Counted from the stretch's first letter, positions 38,166 to 47,877 are shown. The stretch: DNA of 64,000 nucleotides from Stutzerimonas xanthomarina DSM 18231 (GCF_900129835.1 NZ_FQXA01000002.1:727139-791138), one strand, 5' to 3'. A program made the numbers and translations. Notes: generated by a model from the sequence alone, not told the origin.

Positions 38166-39546
38166 CGGAGCCTCCCCGATAGCGGTGCAGCGCCTCTTTG
38201 ACTTCGAAGGTCGAGACCATTGGCAGCAGCCGCATGAACAGGCAGAACGGCACGAGGAACAGGCCGAAGGTGCCAATGAACAGCGACCAGTCCCAGAAGC
38301 TCGGGCTGTAGCTTTGCCACATGGCCGGAAGAAAATCGCGCGTAGCCGGCACGACGATCAGCATCCAGCGCTCGCACCACATGCCAATCAGCACACCGAC
38401 GGCGATCGCCAACAGCGCCTTGCCGTTGCGCCGCACCTGTGGCCACCAGAGCGCCTGCAAGCAGACCAGATTGAAGAAGATCGCTGTCCACCAGCTCCAG
38501 GCCATGGGTCCGGTCAGGCGCGCCATGGCCATGGTGATCTCGTGTTCTTTGCCCGAATAGAAGGCAATGAAGGTGTCGGCAAAATAGCCGTAGGCCGTCA
38601 TCCAGCCACTGGCGAGCAACAGGATGCCGAGCACATCCAGATGCTTGACGGTGATCAGCAGCTGCCAACCAAAGAAGTGGCGCAGGCCGATGGCAATCAC
38701 GATCACCAGGGCGAAGCCGGAAAAGATCGCGCCAGCGACGAAGTACGGCGGGAACACCGTGGAGTGCCAGCCGGTTTCGGGCGCAAGGTCGAGCAGGAAC
38801 GAATAACCACTGGAAACCGAGAACACCAACGGCACGGCTAGCAGTGCGATGAAACGGTAGGCCCGCCGCCAATGCGCCCAGTGCGAAGACGCACCGCGCC
38901 AGCCGAGCGCCAGCAGGCCGTAGAAAATCTTGTAGCGCCGTTTGCGCGCATGGTCGCGGGCTGAGGCGAAGTCTGGAATCGAGCCGATGTAGATGAATAT
39001 CAGCGAGACCGATAGATAGCCGACCACGGCGAAGAAATCCCAGGCGGTCGGGCTCTTGAACTGCGGCCACAACTCCATGGTGTTCGGGTACGGCGCGCTC
39101 CAGTAGAACAGCCACGGCCGGCCCAGGTGCAGGATCGGATAGATCCCCGCGCACACCACCGCCATGATGGTCATCAGCTCGGCCAGACGGTTGAGCGAGT
39201 TGCGCCACGGCCGGTTGAGCAACAACAGCATGGCCGAGATGAAAGTGCCGGCATGCCCGATGCCCAGCCACCACATGTAGTTGAGGATGGGAAAGCCCCA
39301 GTTGACCAGGTTGTTGTTGCCGTAGACGCCGACGCCCTTCCACACCACTACGCCCGCCGAGGCGATGAACAGTCCCAGCAGCAGACAGCCGGAGATGAAC
39401 AGCGCCCACCACGCGCGGCGATACGGGGCGAAGTCGACCGGAACGGTGAGTACCCGGTTGGAAACCTCGCCGAGCGGCATCTGCCGCGGCAGGAAATGCG
39501 GCGTATCGGCGCCTGGGTAGCGTGGGTCGGTGTCGGCGCGGCTCAT
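38158..39546 (-). CDS. actC: Alternative complex III subunit ActC (NrfD-like quinol-binding)
   Basis: A 462-residue polytopic protein with about ten helices of the NrfD/PsrC family. It has PYRRAWWALFISGC at the start, NYMWWLGIGHAGTFISA in the second/third helix region, and the periplasm-facing MTAYGYFADTFIAFYSG. In known ACIII structures ActC holds the quinol site. It overlaps actB by four bases. Confidence 0.94.
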   Translation of the reverse strand: MSRADTDPRYPGADTPHFLPRQMPLGEVSNRVLTVPVDFAPYRRAWWALFISGCLLLGLFIASAGVVVWKGVGVYGNNNLVNWGFPILNYMWWLGIGHAGTFISAMLLLLNRPWRNSLNRLAELMTIMAVVCAGIYPILHLGRPWLFYWSAPYPNTMELWPQFKSPTAWDFFAVVGYLSVSLIFIYIGSIPDFASARDHARKRRYKIFYGLLALGWRGASSHWAHWRRAYRFIALLAVPLVFSVSSGYSFLLDLAPETGWHSTVFPPYFVAGAIFSGFALVIVIAIGLRHFFGWQLLITVKHLDVLGILLLASGWMTAYGYFADTFIAFYSGKEHEITMAMARLTGPMAWSWWTAIFFNLVCLQALWWPQVRRNGKALLAIAVGVLIGMWCERWMLIVVPATRDFLPAMWQSYSPSFWDWSLFIGTFGLFLVPFCLFMRLLPMVSTFEVKEALHRYRGGSDD

Positions 39547-42503
39547 GGCTCGTCCTCGACGACCTTCGGCAACTCAACCACGCCCAGGTAGGTGGTCTTG
39601 GGTCGCGTACCCAGCTCCTCCAACAACGCATAGTGACGCTGGGTATCGCGCCCTTCACGCACCCGCGCCGCCGGATCGGAGAGATCGCCGAAGACGATCG
39701 CCTGGGTCGGGCAGCTCTGCTGGCAAGCGGTCTGTACCTCACCGTCGGCGACCGGACGGTTCTCGATCCGTGCGGTAATTTGCGCCTCGCTGATGCGCTG
39801 GACGCAGTAGGTGCACTTCTCCATCACGCCGCGCGAACGCACGGTGACGTTTGGGTTGCGCTGATGCTGGATCGACGGCTCGTCGTCCTCGGTCCAGTCG
39901 AACCAGTTGAAGCGCCGCACCTTGTAGGGGCAATACGATGCGCAGGTGCGGGTGCCGATGCAGCGGTTGTAGATCTGTTCGTTGAGCCCGTCCGGGCCGT
40001 GCACCGTGGCGTTGACCGGGCAGCCGACTTCGCACGGCGCCTGCTCACAATGCATACAGGGCACCGGCTGGAACGCGGACGACTCGGGCTCGGCCGGATC
40101 GCCCTTGTAATAGTGATCGACCCGCAGCCAGTGCATGTTGCGGCCCATCGCGACCTGTTCCTTGCCCACCACCGGGATGTTGTTCTCGGCCTGGCAGGCA
40201 ACCACGCAGGCGTTGCAGCCGATGCACTGATCGAGGTCGATGGTCATCCCCCAGACCGGCTCGTTTGGCGGCGTCGGCGGATAAAGCGTTTTCGCTTGTT
40301 CGAAGCGGTACAGCGGCTCCTTCGGCACCTTCTGATAAGCCTTGTCGCGGGGCTCGCTCTTGATGATGTCCTTGCCCTGCGGGAGGTGGAACGGCTGGGT
40401 CGTGGCCAGCGGCATGAATTCGCCGGTTTTCTCCAGCGTGGCGCCGCGCCGCAGCCAGGGATCGTCCGCCGTGCGCAGCGGCGCCAGGTCATAGCCGAGA
40501 CGGTCGGCGACACGTCCGGCGCGCGTGCGCCCGTAACCGGCGTAAAGACTCAGGGTGCGCTCGGCATGGCCGGGCATGACCCAGGCCGGTCCGATCACCA
40601 CCTGCTGGTCGAGGGTGACCCGCACCACGTCGCCATTGGACAGCCCATATTCTTCAGCCAGCTTCGGTGCGACGCCGATGACGTTGTCCCAGGTGAGCTT
40701 GGTGATCGGCTTGGGCAGCTCCTGCAGCCAGCCGAGGTTGGCCAGCCGTCCATCCCACACGCTGGGGTCGGGCAGAAAACGCAGGGTCAATCCCTCCACC
40801 GGTGCCGGCGGCGCATGCCAGGTGATCGGCGCCGCCTCGACCATCAGTGCAGGGAACGCCGTATCGGTGATGAAGCCCCGCTCCAGTGCCTGCCGCCAGG
40901 CGGTGTCGTCGAGTGCCTGCCAGGTTTTGCGCAGTTCAGCGCGGCTATCGGGGTTGAGGTCGCCCTGCATCAGCGCCAGCACTGCGGACAAGGTGCGGCT
41001 GCTGTAGAACGTGCGCACCAGCGGCTGGCCGAGGCAGACGCTGCCATCGGCGGCGCGCGAGTCGTGCCAGCCATCGAGGTCGTGGGTCAAAGGCAGATGC
41101 CAATGGCTGTAGGCCGCCGTCTCGTCGTAATAAAGACCGGCATGAATGCGCAGCGGCACCTGATCGAGCAGCTGTACGAACCCGAGATCAGCCGGCGCAG
41201 TGTCGAGCGGGTTGCAGTCGAGCATCAGCAGCGCGTCGACCTGATCGCTGCGAATCGCCTCGGCCAGCGCCGGCAGGTCGCCCAGACGTTGGCCGCCCGC
41301 TTCGAGCCAGATCACCGGCTCGCTGTAGGTGAGTGTGTTGCCGACATTACCCAGCCGCTGATTGAGCCGGTGCACAGCCGCCTGGACCGTCAAGGGCGTG
41401 CGCTCACCGGCGGTGATCAGGCAGCGCCCGGCACGAGCCTTGAGCCCATCGGCAACGGCCTCGATCCAGCGTTGGCGTTCGCGCGGCAGCGGCTGGGCCG
41501 GCCCACCGCCCTCCCCCAGTGCGGCAGCCAGGGCCTGTACGTAGGTCTGCAGAGCTTCCGGCTCGATCCGTTTGCGCTCGCTGGCTTTGGCTCCGGTGAG
41601 TGTGGGCACCGACTCGACCACCAGCAGGCGCGCTTCGCCCTGGCCCCGCGCCGCCTTGCGCTTGCGTTCGCCCCAGCGCACTGCATGCGGCAGTTCCTGG
41701 GGCCCAGCGCCGAGCCAATCGTGCTCGAAGCTCAGTACCCATTCGGCCGCCTCGAAGTGATATCGGCTCTCGACCGGTCGACCAAAGCTGCGCTCGGCGG
41801 CCCGGTAGTGATCGCCTTCGAACGGCTCATGTCGATACAGCCGCGCCTTGGGCCAGCGCTGCAGCAACTCGTCCAGCTGACGCTGCAATGTCGGCGAGCT
41901 GTGCGCGCCAAGCAGCAGGTGCAGACCGCGACCACGCTGGCGATCAAGCCCTTCGGCCAGACGGCTGACTTCGAGCTGAACGCTCTCCCAGGAGGTGTCG
42001 ACGCCCTTGAAGCGCGGCGCCTGCGAACGATCCGGGTCGTACAGCTGGAGGATGGCCGCCTGGATGATTGCGGTACTGGCACCACGGCTGAGCGGGTGAT
42101 CCGGATTGCCCTCGAGCTTGGTCGGGCGGCCGACATGCGTGCGGCCAAGGACTGGCTGGGCATAGCCGGCAAAGGTCACTGCGGTGGCGTACCACTGCGC
42201 TTCGCCGGGAATGATCTTTTCCGGCTGAAGGACGTAGGGCACCCCCTGCTCCGGGCGGCCGCAGCCAGCCAGCCCTGCCATCGCCATCGAGGCGCCCATC
42301 ACCTGTAGAAAGCGTCGACGATCCATCTGCGGAGCGATCGACGGGAACTCCGCCTCGACGAACGCGGCGAAGGCGGGTTCATCGGCCAGTTGCTCGAGAC
42401 TGCGCCAGTAACGCGGCCCGCGCTCGCCTTCCAGGCGCCCGCGAATCGCCTCCCAGTCGAGGGGCGTGCGGTCCTGTGGTTGGGCGTCGGGTCGATCGTT
42501 CAT
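39543..42503 (-). CDS. actB: Alternative complex III subunit ActB (molybdopterin-like/iron-sulfur)
   Basis: A 986-residue protein. After about 60 residues comes a Tat signal ([10 protein letters not shown], 61-70), with a possible lipobox Cys81 (LAGC). The long first part resembles the molybdopterin oxidoreductase fold but has no obvious cofactor site, as in other ActB. The C-terminal part (from about residue 750) is NrfC-like with [43 protein letters not shown] and CTYCVQRI plus [10 protein letters not shown], enough for three [4Fe-4S] and one [3Fe-4S] clusters. It carries electrons from quinol to the hemes. Confidence 0.96.
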   Translation of the reverse strand: MNDRPDAQPQDRTPLDWEAIRGRLEGERGPRYWRSLEQLADEPAFAAFVEAEFPSIAPQMDRRRFLQVMGASMAMAGLAGCGRPEQGVPYVLQPEKIIPGEAQWYATAVTFAGYAQPVLGRTHVGRPTKLEGNPDHPLSRGASTAIIQAAILQLYDPDRSQAPRFKGVDTSWESVQLEVSRLAEGLDRQRGRGLHLLLGAHSSPTLQRQLDELLQRWPKARLYRHEPFEGDHYRAAERSFGRPVESRYHFEAAEWVLSFEHDWLGAGPQELPHAVRWGERKRKAARGQGEARLLVVESVPTLTGAKASERKRIEPEALQTYVQALAAALGEGGGPAQPLPRERQRWIEAVADGLKARAGRCLITAGERTPLTVQAAVHRLNQRLGNVGNTLTYSEPVIWLEAGGQRLGDLPALAEAIRSDQVDALLMLDCNPLDTAPADLGFVQLLDQVPLRIHAGLYYDETAAYSHWHLPLTHDLDGWHDSRAADGSVCLGQPLVRTFYSSRTLSAVLALMQGDLNPDSRAELRKTWQALDDTAWRQALERGFITDTAFPALMVEAAPITWHAPPAPVEGLTLRFLPDPSVWDGRLANLGWLQELPKPITKLTWDNVIGVAPKLAEEYGLSNGDVVRVTLDQQVVIGPAWVMPGHAERTLSLYAGYGRTRAGRVADRLGYDLAPLRTADDPWLRRGATLEKTGEFMPLATTQPFHLPQGKDIIKSEPRDKAYQKVPKEPLYRFEQAKTLYPPTPPNEPVWGMTIDLDQCIGCNACVVACQAENNIPVVGKEQVAMGRNMHWLRVDHYYKGDPAEPESSAFQPVPCMHCEQAPCEVGCPVNATVHGPDGLNEQIYNRCIGTRTCASYCPYKVRRFNWFDWTEDDEPSIQHQRNPNVTVRSRGVMEKCTYCVQRISEAQITARIENRPVADGEVQTACQQSCPTQAIVFGDLSDPAARVREGRDTQRHYALLEELGTRPKTTYLGVVELPKVVEDEP

Positions 42504-42506
42504 GGC

Positions 42507-43163
42507 CTACCTATGGCATGTGTAGCAATGAGTCAGGTTGCCATCGCCGATGTGGTGCTTGCGCATCAATGCCTCACCGAGCTCGCGCCGGTCGCCCTTG
42601 TACGTCCAGCTCATATCGGCAACGGCATCGCGCGGTCGCAGGCGCGGCGCCGGGTCCTGATGGCAATCGAGGCACCAGCTCATGCTGAAGGTTTCGGCCT
42701 TGCGCATCAGCGGCATGCTGTCGACCTGGCCATGGCATTCGGCACATCCGACGCCGGCGTTGACATGCACGCCGTGGTGGAAGAACACGTAGTCCGGCAA
42801 CTCGGTCACCCGGTTCCAGCGTAAGGGTTCGCCCTGCGCCAGGCTCTGGCGAACCAGTGCGAGCATTTCTGCGCCGGTCCATAAATGCGAATGGCAGCTC
42901 ATGCAGGTATGCGTCGGCGGCAGGCCGGCCACGGCACTGGTTTCGACGCTGTCGTGGCAGTAGCGACAGTCAATCTGCAACGCGCCAGCATGATGCTCAT
43001 GGCTGAATGGCACCGGCTGCTGGACCGTCCAGCCCTTGTCCGTCGTGTAGTCCGAGCGCGACAAAATAACGAAGGCCACGAACAGCGCCGCCAGCCCGCC
43101 GAACAATCCGAGCAGGGCCAGCCGAAACCACATATCGGCTGTTCGGCTAAACAGTTGGGCCAT
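42507..43163 (-). CDS. actA: Alternative complex III subunit ActA (pentaheme cytochrome c)
   Basis: Start MAQLFSRTADMWFRLALLG gives 218 residues: one N-terminal membrane helix and five heme c sites (CRYCH, CMSCH, CAECH, CLDCH, CYTCH). PFSHEHHAGALQIDCRYCH and FFHHGVHVNAGVGC are ActA marks. It is the first gene of the leftward operon; the ribosome binding site is weak, and an in-frame start 84 bases upstream exists. It is divergent from the formate dehydrogenase pair with about 256 bases between. Confidence 0.94.
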   Translation of the reverse strand: MAQLFSRTADMWFRLALLGLFGGLAALFVAFVILSRSDYTTDKGWTVQQPVPFSHEHHAGALQIDCRYCHDSVETSAVAGLPPTHTCMSCHSHLWTGAEMLALVRQSLAQGEPLRWNRVTELPDYVFFHHGVHVNAGVGCAECHGQVDSMPLMRKAETFSMSWCLDCHQDPAPRLRPRDAVADMSWTYKGDRRELGEALMRKHHIGDGNLTHCYTCHR

Positions 43164-43419
43164 CTGATGGGCGGCATCCTGGATGTATCTATGTGTGTCT
43201 GGCCGCCCAGCGAGAGATGAGTTCCGTACCAGAGCCCTTTCTCGCACAAAACGTAAGGGAACATTTTCCGCCGCCGATCAGTCACCTAAAGACAACAGAA
43301 TCCACCCTCCGCCACGGTTCGCGCCGGGGCGGAAGACCGAGGAATCGACGCATCCGCCGGACCGTGCCGGCGCCAGGCCAGGACGCCAACACTCATCCGA
43401 TAACAACAACGGAGGCCTG
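43164..43419. promoter_or_regulatory. Divergent promoter region of act-cta operon and formate dehydrogenase
   Basis: This 256-base region must start both the leftward twelve-gene ACIII-caa3 operon and the rightward formate dehydrogenase pair. A strong GGAGG site (43411-43415) precedes the dehydrogenase ATG. No Anr/FNR (TTGAT-N4-ATCAA) site was found by eye, and no clear sigma-54 site. Confidence 0.45.
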
Positions 43420-46383
43420 ATGACCAACTGCACGATCCACTTCGACGGCACGCCGCTGAACGGTGAAGCCGATACCCCGCTGATCGACTTCCTGGCCAGC
43501 CATGACATTGACCTGCCTCACGTCTGCTACCACCGCGCCCTCGGCTCGCCGCAAACTTGCGACGTCTGCTGGGTGCAAGTCGACGGCGAACTGGTGCGCG
43601 GCTGCACGCTGAAAGCGCACGACGGCCTGCAGGTGACCAGTGAGATCGACGAAGCCAGGGCGGCGCGCGAGGAAGGCATGGACCGGCTGGTGGCCAAGCA
43701 CGAGCTGTATTGCACGCTGTGCGAGCACAACACTGGCGACTGCACGCTGCACAACACCTACGCGCAGATTAATCCGCCGATCCAGCGCTACGAGTTCAAG
43801 CGCAAGCCCTACGAGAAAGATCACTCCAACCCGTTCTACACCTACGACCCGGACCAGTGCATCCTCTGTGGTCGCTGCGTCGAGGCCTGCCAGAACGTCG
43901 AGGTCAACGAGACGCTGTCCATCGACTTCACGATGGAGCATCCGCGCGTGCTCTGGGATGGCGGCAAGCCGATCGATGATTCGAGCTGCGTGAGCTGCGG
44001 CCACTGCGTGACCGTCTGCCCTTGCAACGCGCTGCTGGAAAAAACCATGCAGCCAGACGCCGGCCCGTTCACGGCACTACCGCAGGACGTCAAGCGGCCC
44101 ATGATCGACATGGTCAAGAAACTCGAGGAAACTATCGGCGCGCGGCCCATCACCGCGATCTCGAAGATGGACATGCACTGGCGCCAGCCGGAGATCAAGC
44201 GCACCAAGACGGTGTGTACCTATTGCGGAGTCGGCTGCTCATTCGAGATGTGGACCCGTGATCGGCACATTCTCAAGGTACAGCCGGTAGTCGATGCGCC
44301 GGCCAATGGCATCTCCACCTGCATCAAAGGCAAGTTCGCCTGGGATTTCGTCAACGACCCGAAGCGCCTGACCACCCCGCTGATCCGCGACAACGGCAAG
44401 TTTCGCGAGGCCAGCTGGGACGAGGCGCTGGATCTGGTCGCGCAGCGCCTGCTGCAGATCCGCGATACCCACGGGCCGGACGCGATCGGTTTCATCGGCT
44501 CGAGCAAGGCCAGCAACGAAGAGGCATACCTCACGCAGAAGATCGCTCGCGCGATCATCGGCACCAACAGTGTCGACAACTCCTCACGCTACTGCCAGAA
44601 CCCGGCGACCAAGGGGCTGTTCCGCACCGTCGGCTACGGCGGCGATTCCGGCACTATCGAGGACATGGAAAAAGCCGAGCTGATCGTGATGGTCGGCAGC
44701 AACCTGTCCGAAAACCACCCGGTGATCGCCTCCAAGCTGAAGGCGCAGAAGAAGCACCGCGGGCAGAAGTGGGTGGTGTTCGATCCGCGCAAGCACGAGA
44801 TGGCCGAGCGCGCCGATATCCACCTGCGACCTAACTCCAGCACCGACATGGTCTGGGCGTCGGCGCTGTCGCGCTACATGTTCGAGCATGGCTATGCCGA
44901 CACTGAATTCCTCAACGCACGGGTCAATCAGATCGCGGAGTACAAGCAGTCGCTCGAGCCCTTCACAATGGATTTTGCCGCCCAGGTCACCGGTATCGCA
45001 AAAGAAAAACTGATCGAGGCCGCCGAGCTGATCGGCCAGGCAAAGAGCGTCTGCCTGCTCTGGGCCATGGGCATCACCCAGCACAGCCACGGCTCGGACA
45101 CCAGTACGGCGCTGTCGAACCTGCTGCTGGTCACCGGCAACTATGGCCGTCCCGGCACCGGCGGCTACCCGATGCGTGGCCATAACAATGTCCAGGGCGC
45201 CAGCGACTTCGGCTGCCTGAAGAACATGTACCCCGGCTACGAGAAGGTCACCGAGGAAAAAAACCGCGACAAGTGGGCCAAGGCCTGGGGCGTGCCGAAG
45301 GAGAAACTGTCGCTGGAAAAAGGCAACGACAACTTCACCATGGTCAAGGGTGCGGACGAAGGCTCGGTCAAGGCGATGTTCATCATCGGCGAGGAAACCG
45401 CATTCTCCGACGCTGACAGCCGCAACGTACACAGCGGCTTCGAAAGCCTCGACTTCATGGTGGTGCAGGACATCTTCATGAGCCGCACCGCCGAGTTCGC
45501 CGACGTGGTGCTGCCGGCCTCCCCCTCGGTGGAAAAGGACGGCACCTTCACCAATACCGAACGGCGCATCCAGCGCTTCTATCAGGTGCTACCGCCGCTC
45601 GGTAATAGCCGTCCGGACTGGCAGATCCTCACTGATCTCGCCAAGCGTATGGGCTACGACTGGGGCTACACCCACCCAAGCCAGATCATGGATGAGGTCG
45701 CCGGCATTGCCACCATGTTCCAGGGCATCAGCTATGAGCGCCTGGAAGGCTGGCAGTCGCTGTTCTGGCCGATGCAGACCGATGGCAGCACCACGCCGCT
45801 GCTGTATACCGAGCGCTTCCACACCGACGACGGCAAGGCCGTGCTCTTCCCGCTGGAATGGAAGCAACCGGCGGAGTCCGCAGACGGCGAGTACGACATC
45901 ATGCTCGACAATGGTCGGATGCTTGAACAGTTCCAGGGCACCAACCAGACCGGTCGCGGGCCACGCATCTGGTCACAGGCGCCGAACTGGTTCGTCGAGG
46001 TCAGCCCAGAGCTAGCTGCTGAGCGCGGCATTGAAGATGGCACATGGGTCCGCGTGACCTCGCGCCGCGGCTCGGTAGAAGTGCGCGCCACGGTGACCGA
46101 CCGGGTCGCCGGCAAGACGCTGTTCATGCCCATCCACCAGGGCAAGCCAGGCCTCAACCTGCTCACCGGCGAGCATCACGACCCTGACGTGAACACGCCG
46201 GCCTACAAGGAAACTGCGGTGAAGCTTGAGGTATTGCCGAAAAAAGGTGAGCCGCCGCTGCCGTCGAATAACTTCCGCAACGCCACCCGCACGCCGAACG
46301 ATGGCGTGCCCGTAGAGGTGAAGTGGTACCGCGATGATTATGTCGCCCCACCCGCCCAAGCCCCGCATCCGGAGAGATTCTGA
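43420..46383 (+). CDS. Formate dehydrogenase catalytic subunit (ForC/YjgC-type, molybdopterin)
   Basis: The ATG after GGAGGCCTG gives 987 residues. Domains in order: plant-type [2Fe-2S] (Cys36, 47, 50, 62), a His-Cys [4Fe-4S] region (His94, Cys98, 101, 108), two ferredoxin [4Fe-4S] motifs (Cys147-157 and 190-200), the Mo-domain [4Fe-4S] (Cys266, 269, 273, 301), and the bis-MGD domain. The Mo ligand is Cys392 in SRYCQNPATKGLFRTVG; the His that follows the Cys/Sec in FdhF is Gln393 here. This segment resembles the Bacillus/Staphylococcus YjgC/YrhE branch. No signal peptide, so cytoplasmic. Its stop overlaps the DUF1641 gene. Confidence 0.93.
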   Translation: MTNCTIHFDGTPLNGEADTPLIDFLASHDIDLPHVCYHRALGSPQTCDVCWVQVDGELVRGCTLKAHDGLQVTSEIDEARAAREEGMDRLVAKHELYCTLCEHNTGDCTLHNTYAQINPPIQRYEFKRKPYEKDHSNPFYTYDPDQCILCGRCVEACQNVEVNETLSIDFTMEHPRVLWDGGKPIDDSSCVSCGHCVTVCPCNALLEKTMQPDAGPFTALPQDVKRPMIDMVKKLEETIGARPITAISKMDMHWRQPEIKRTKTVCTYCGVGCSFEMWTRDRHILKVQPVVDAPANGISTCIKGKFAWDFVNDPKRLTTPLIRDNGKFREASWDEALDLVAQRLLQIRDTHGPDAIGFIGSSKASNEEAYLTQKIARAIIGTNSVDNSSRYCQNPATKGLFRTVGYGGDSGTIEDMEKAELIVMVGSNLSENHPVIASKLKAQKKHRGQKWVVFDPRKHEMAERADIHLRPNSSTDMVWASALSRYMFEHGYADTEFLNARVNQIAEYKQSLEPFTMDFAAQVTGIAKEKLIEAAELIGQAKSVCLLWAMGITQHSHGSDTSTALSNLLLVTGNYGRPGTGGYPMRGHNNVQGASDFGCLKNMYPGYEKVTEEKNRDKWAKAWGVPKEKLSLEKGNDNFTMVKGADEGSVKAMFIIGEETAFSDADSRNVHSGFESLDFMVVQDIFMSRTAEFADVVLPASPSVEKDGTFTNTERRIQRFYQVLPPLGNSRPDWQILTDLAKRMGYDWGYTHPSQIMDEVAGIATMFQGISYERLEGWQSLFWPMQTDGSTTPLLYTERFHTDDGKAVLFPLEWKQPAESADGEYDIMLDNGRMLEQFQGTNQTGRGPRIWSQAPNWFVEVSPELAAERGIEDGTWVRVTSRRGSVEVRATVTDRVAGKTLFMPIHQGKPGLNLLTGEHHDPDVNTPAYKETAVKLEVLPKKGEPPLPSNNFRNATRTPNDGVPVEVKWYRDDYVAPPAQAPHPERF

Positions 46384-46865
46384 TGGCCCAACGATTGAAC
46401 TACGAGGTCAAGCCAACCCCGATCGGCCCCACTGCTCGGGAAGAACTCGATACCTTGCTGGAAACCCTGCACAAGGGCGGCGTGCTGCGCTTTGCCAACG
46501 ACCTGGCCGGCTCGCAGCATCAGGTGCTCAAGGTGCTGATTGACGGGTTGAGCGAAGAAGGCTCGCTCAATGCCATGCAGAACCTGTCGATTCTCGGCAT
46601 GGCGCTGTCACGTATCGAGCCGGCGCAGTTCTACAAGATCGTGTTTGCGCTCCAATCGGCCTTTGGCGCTGTCGGGCGCTACAAGCCGGATGACAAGCAC
46701 GACGAGGCGCCAGGCGTGACCGGTGCCTACAAGATGCTACATGACGACGAGCTATGGGCGGCGCTGATGCCCATCATCGAAGGGTTAAAGACCTTCGCCA
46801 GCGGGCTGGACAAGGAAGCGGAAAAACCGATCACCGCCTTCAGCGGCAAGCAGACCGAGCAATGA
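46383..46865 (+). CDS. DUF1641 protein, partner of the formate dehydrogenase (ForE-like)
   Basis: A 160-residue protein with LLETLHKGGVLRFANDLAGS, IDGLSEEGSLNAMQNLSILG and a later GVTGAYKMLHDDELWAAL segment, which fits DUF1641. In Bacillus this family (YjgD/YrhD) is encoded next to the matching dehydrogenase and has been described as the subunit linking formate oxidation to the membrane quinone pool. The overlap with the catalytic gene supports the same pairing here. No membrane helix is obvious; attachment would be peripheral. Confidence 0.88.
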   Translation: MAQRLNYEVKPTPIGPTAREELDTLLETLHKGGVLRFANDLAGSQHQVLKVLIDGLSEEGSLNAMQNLSILGMALSRIEPAQFYKIVFALQSAFGAVGRYKPDDKHDEAPGVTGAYKMLHDDELWAALMPIIEGLKTFASGLDKEAEKPITAFSGKQTEQ

Positions 46866-46884
46866 GGCGAAGCGCTCTGGACCG

Positions 46885-47085
46885 TTACCGCTCACGCCAG
46901 GCAAGCAATTGCCTGGCGAAATCCTGCAGATCGTCACAGTGCAGATCCGGCTGACTGCCGGCTGGATTGAGCACCTTGCCGGGGCGCGCGATGAAGGCCG
47001 TCCGGCAGTCTGCCACGGCCGCGCCGGTGATGTCCCAGGCATGAGCCGCGACCATCATCACCTCTTCCTGATTGATCCCGTGGCG
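46885..47085 (-). pseudogene. Haloacid dehalogenase (HAD type II) C-terminal remnant
   Basis: Read leftwards, this gives HGINQEEVMMVAAHAWDI, then TGAAVADCRTAFIARPGK, and ends QLLAWRER before TAA. That is the C-terminal fifth of a 2-haloacid dehalogenase-like HAD protein, with the VAAHAWD motif. An in-frame TAG lies just upstream, and no N-terminal part exists in the window. The first two thirds of the gene were lost, apparently by the deletion that joined it to the DUF305-like fragment. Confidence 0.8.
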
Positions 47086-47168
47086 CTATTTAGGTACATC
47101 AGGCCGAACATCACGACCGTGGAAGTTTCGATCATCGCGGCGAAATGCCAATAAGACATCTGCATCAT
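47058..47168 (-). pseudogene. N-terminal remnant of a DUF305-type small membrane protein
   Basis: From ATG at 47168 (GAAGG site upstream), the frame reads MMQMSYWHFAAMIETSTV then VMFGLMYLNS. This is the usual first helix of small membrane proteins of the DUF305 type. It then runs out of frame into the dehalogenase remnant at about 47088 and stops at 47058. The rest of the gene is missing. It was probably the partner of the cytochrome c gene 17 bases upstream. Confidence 0.7.
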
Positions 47169-47184
47169 GTTTTCCTTCTAGTGC

Positions 47185-47702
47185 TTAATGCGTGCCAGTT
47201 TGCTGACCCAGCGCGGCGTATTCGCTGGCGGTCATGCCGGGTAGTTGCTTCACGAACGCGGCAATGTCCCAGAGCTCGGCATCCTTGTGCGTTTCGCCGA
47301 AACCGGCATGGTCGACATGCGAACGCCATGCTTGACGAGCCAGAACACCTCGTTCGGCTGCCAATGCGCGGCCACCTCGACCAGGTGCGGCGGTTGCGGT
47401 AGCAGCCCCTGTGCCCACTGGGCTCTTTCCACGCCTGGACCGGTGTGGCAGTGCTCGCACATCGCCTTGTAGTGCTCTGCACCTGTGGCTACTTGCGCCT
47501 CGGAAAATGCTGCTGGCACCTCTACATCCGCCGCCCGGGCCGATACTGAGTTTTGCGTCGTGGTCGAGAACACCCAGCGAACGAAGGGTGAATGACCCTG
47601 AGAAGCAACGATGTTGTACGCGCCGGTATACGCAACGAACAGCACCAGCAGCAAACTTAACAAAGCGGTCAATACAATCCCGGCCACTAAGCCTTTCAGC
47701 AA
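47185..47702 (-). pseudogene. Frameshifted membrane-anchored cytochrome c
   Basis: The first part (LKGLVAGIVLTALLSLLLVLF, then MCEHCHTGPGVERAQWAQGL) is a membrane-anchored monoheme cytochrome c. The frame changes near 47299-47304, after VRMSTMP; the next frame continues FGETHKDAELWDIAAFVKQL and ends AALGQQTGTH. One missing base in the CCGGTTTCGG context explains it. There is also no ATG at the front, only TTG at 47702. It could be a sequencing error at the shift, but the missing start and decayed neighbours favour a dead gene. Confidence 0.75.
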
Positions 47703-47877
47703 GGTGCTCTGAGCTTTTTGGATAGTTGATGAGCCTCCGATTAGTTGGCGTCGTCAGAGGCATAGACATAACAATCCGGCGCAGAGTTGCTTGTTATCAA
47801 TCACCTTACAAAAACGTAATCTCGGCAGAACCAGCGAAACGCCATCGGTAGATTTTCAATCAGCTATCAAAAGGGGG
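47703..47877. other. Spacer between pseudogenes
   Basis: About 175 bases, AT-richer than its surroundings (aatcaccttacaaaaacgtaatc, aatcagctatcaaaaggggg in parts). GGAGG at about 47734 has no ATG after it at normal distance, which suggests that the cytochrome start codon was lost. No gene seen. Confidence 0.4.

Noticed and set aside
38162..39742. 526-codon frame overlapping actC on the same strand
   Set aside because: Out-of-frame reading of actC; has no helices or motifs, while the actC frame is a clean NrfD-like protein.
39522..42308. 928-codon open frame opposite actB
   Set aside because: Antisense shadow due to high third-position GC; actB carries all expected cluster motifs.
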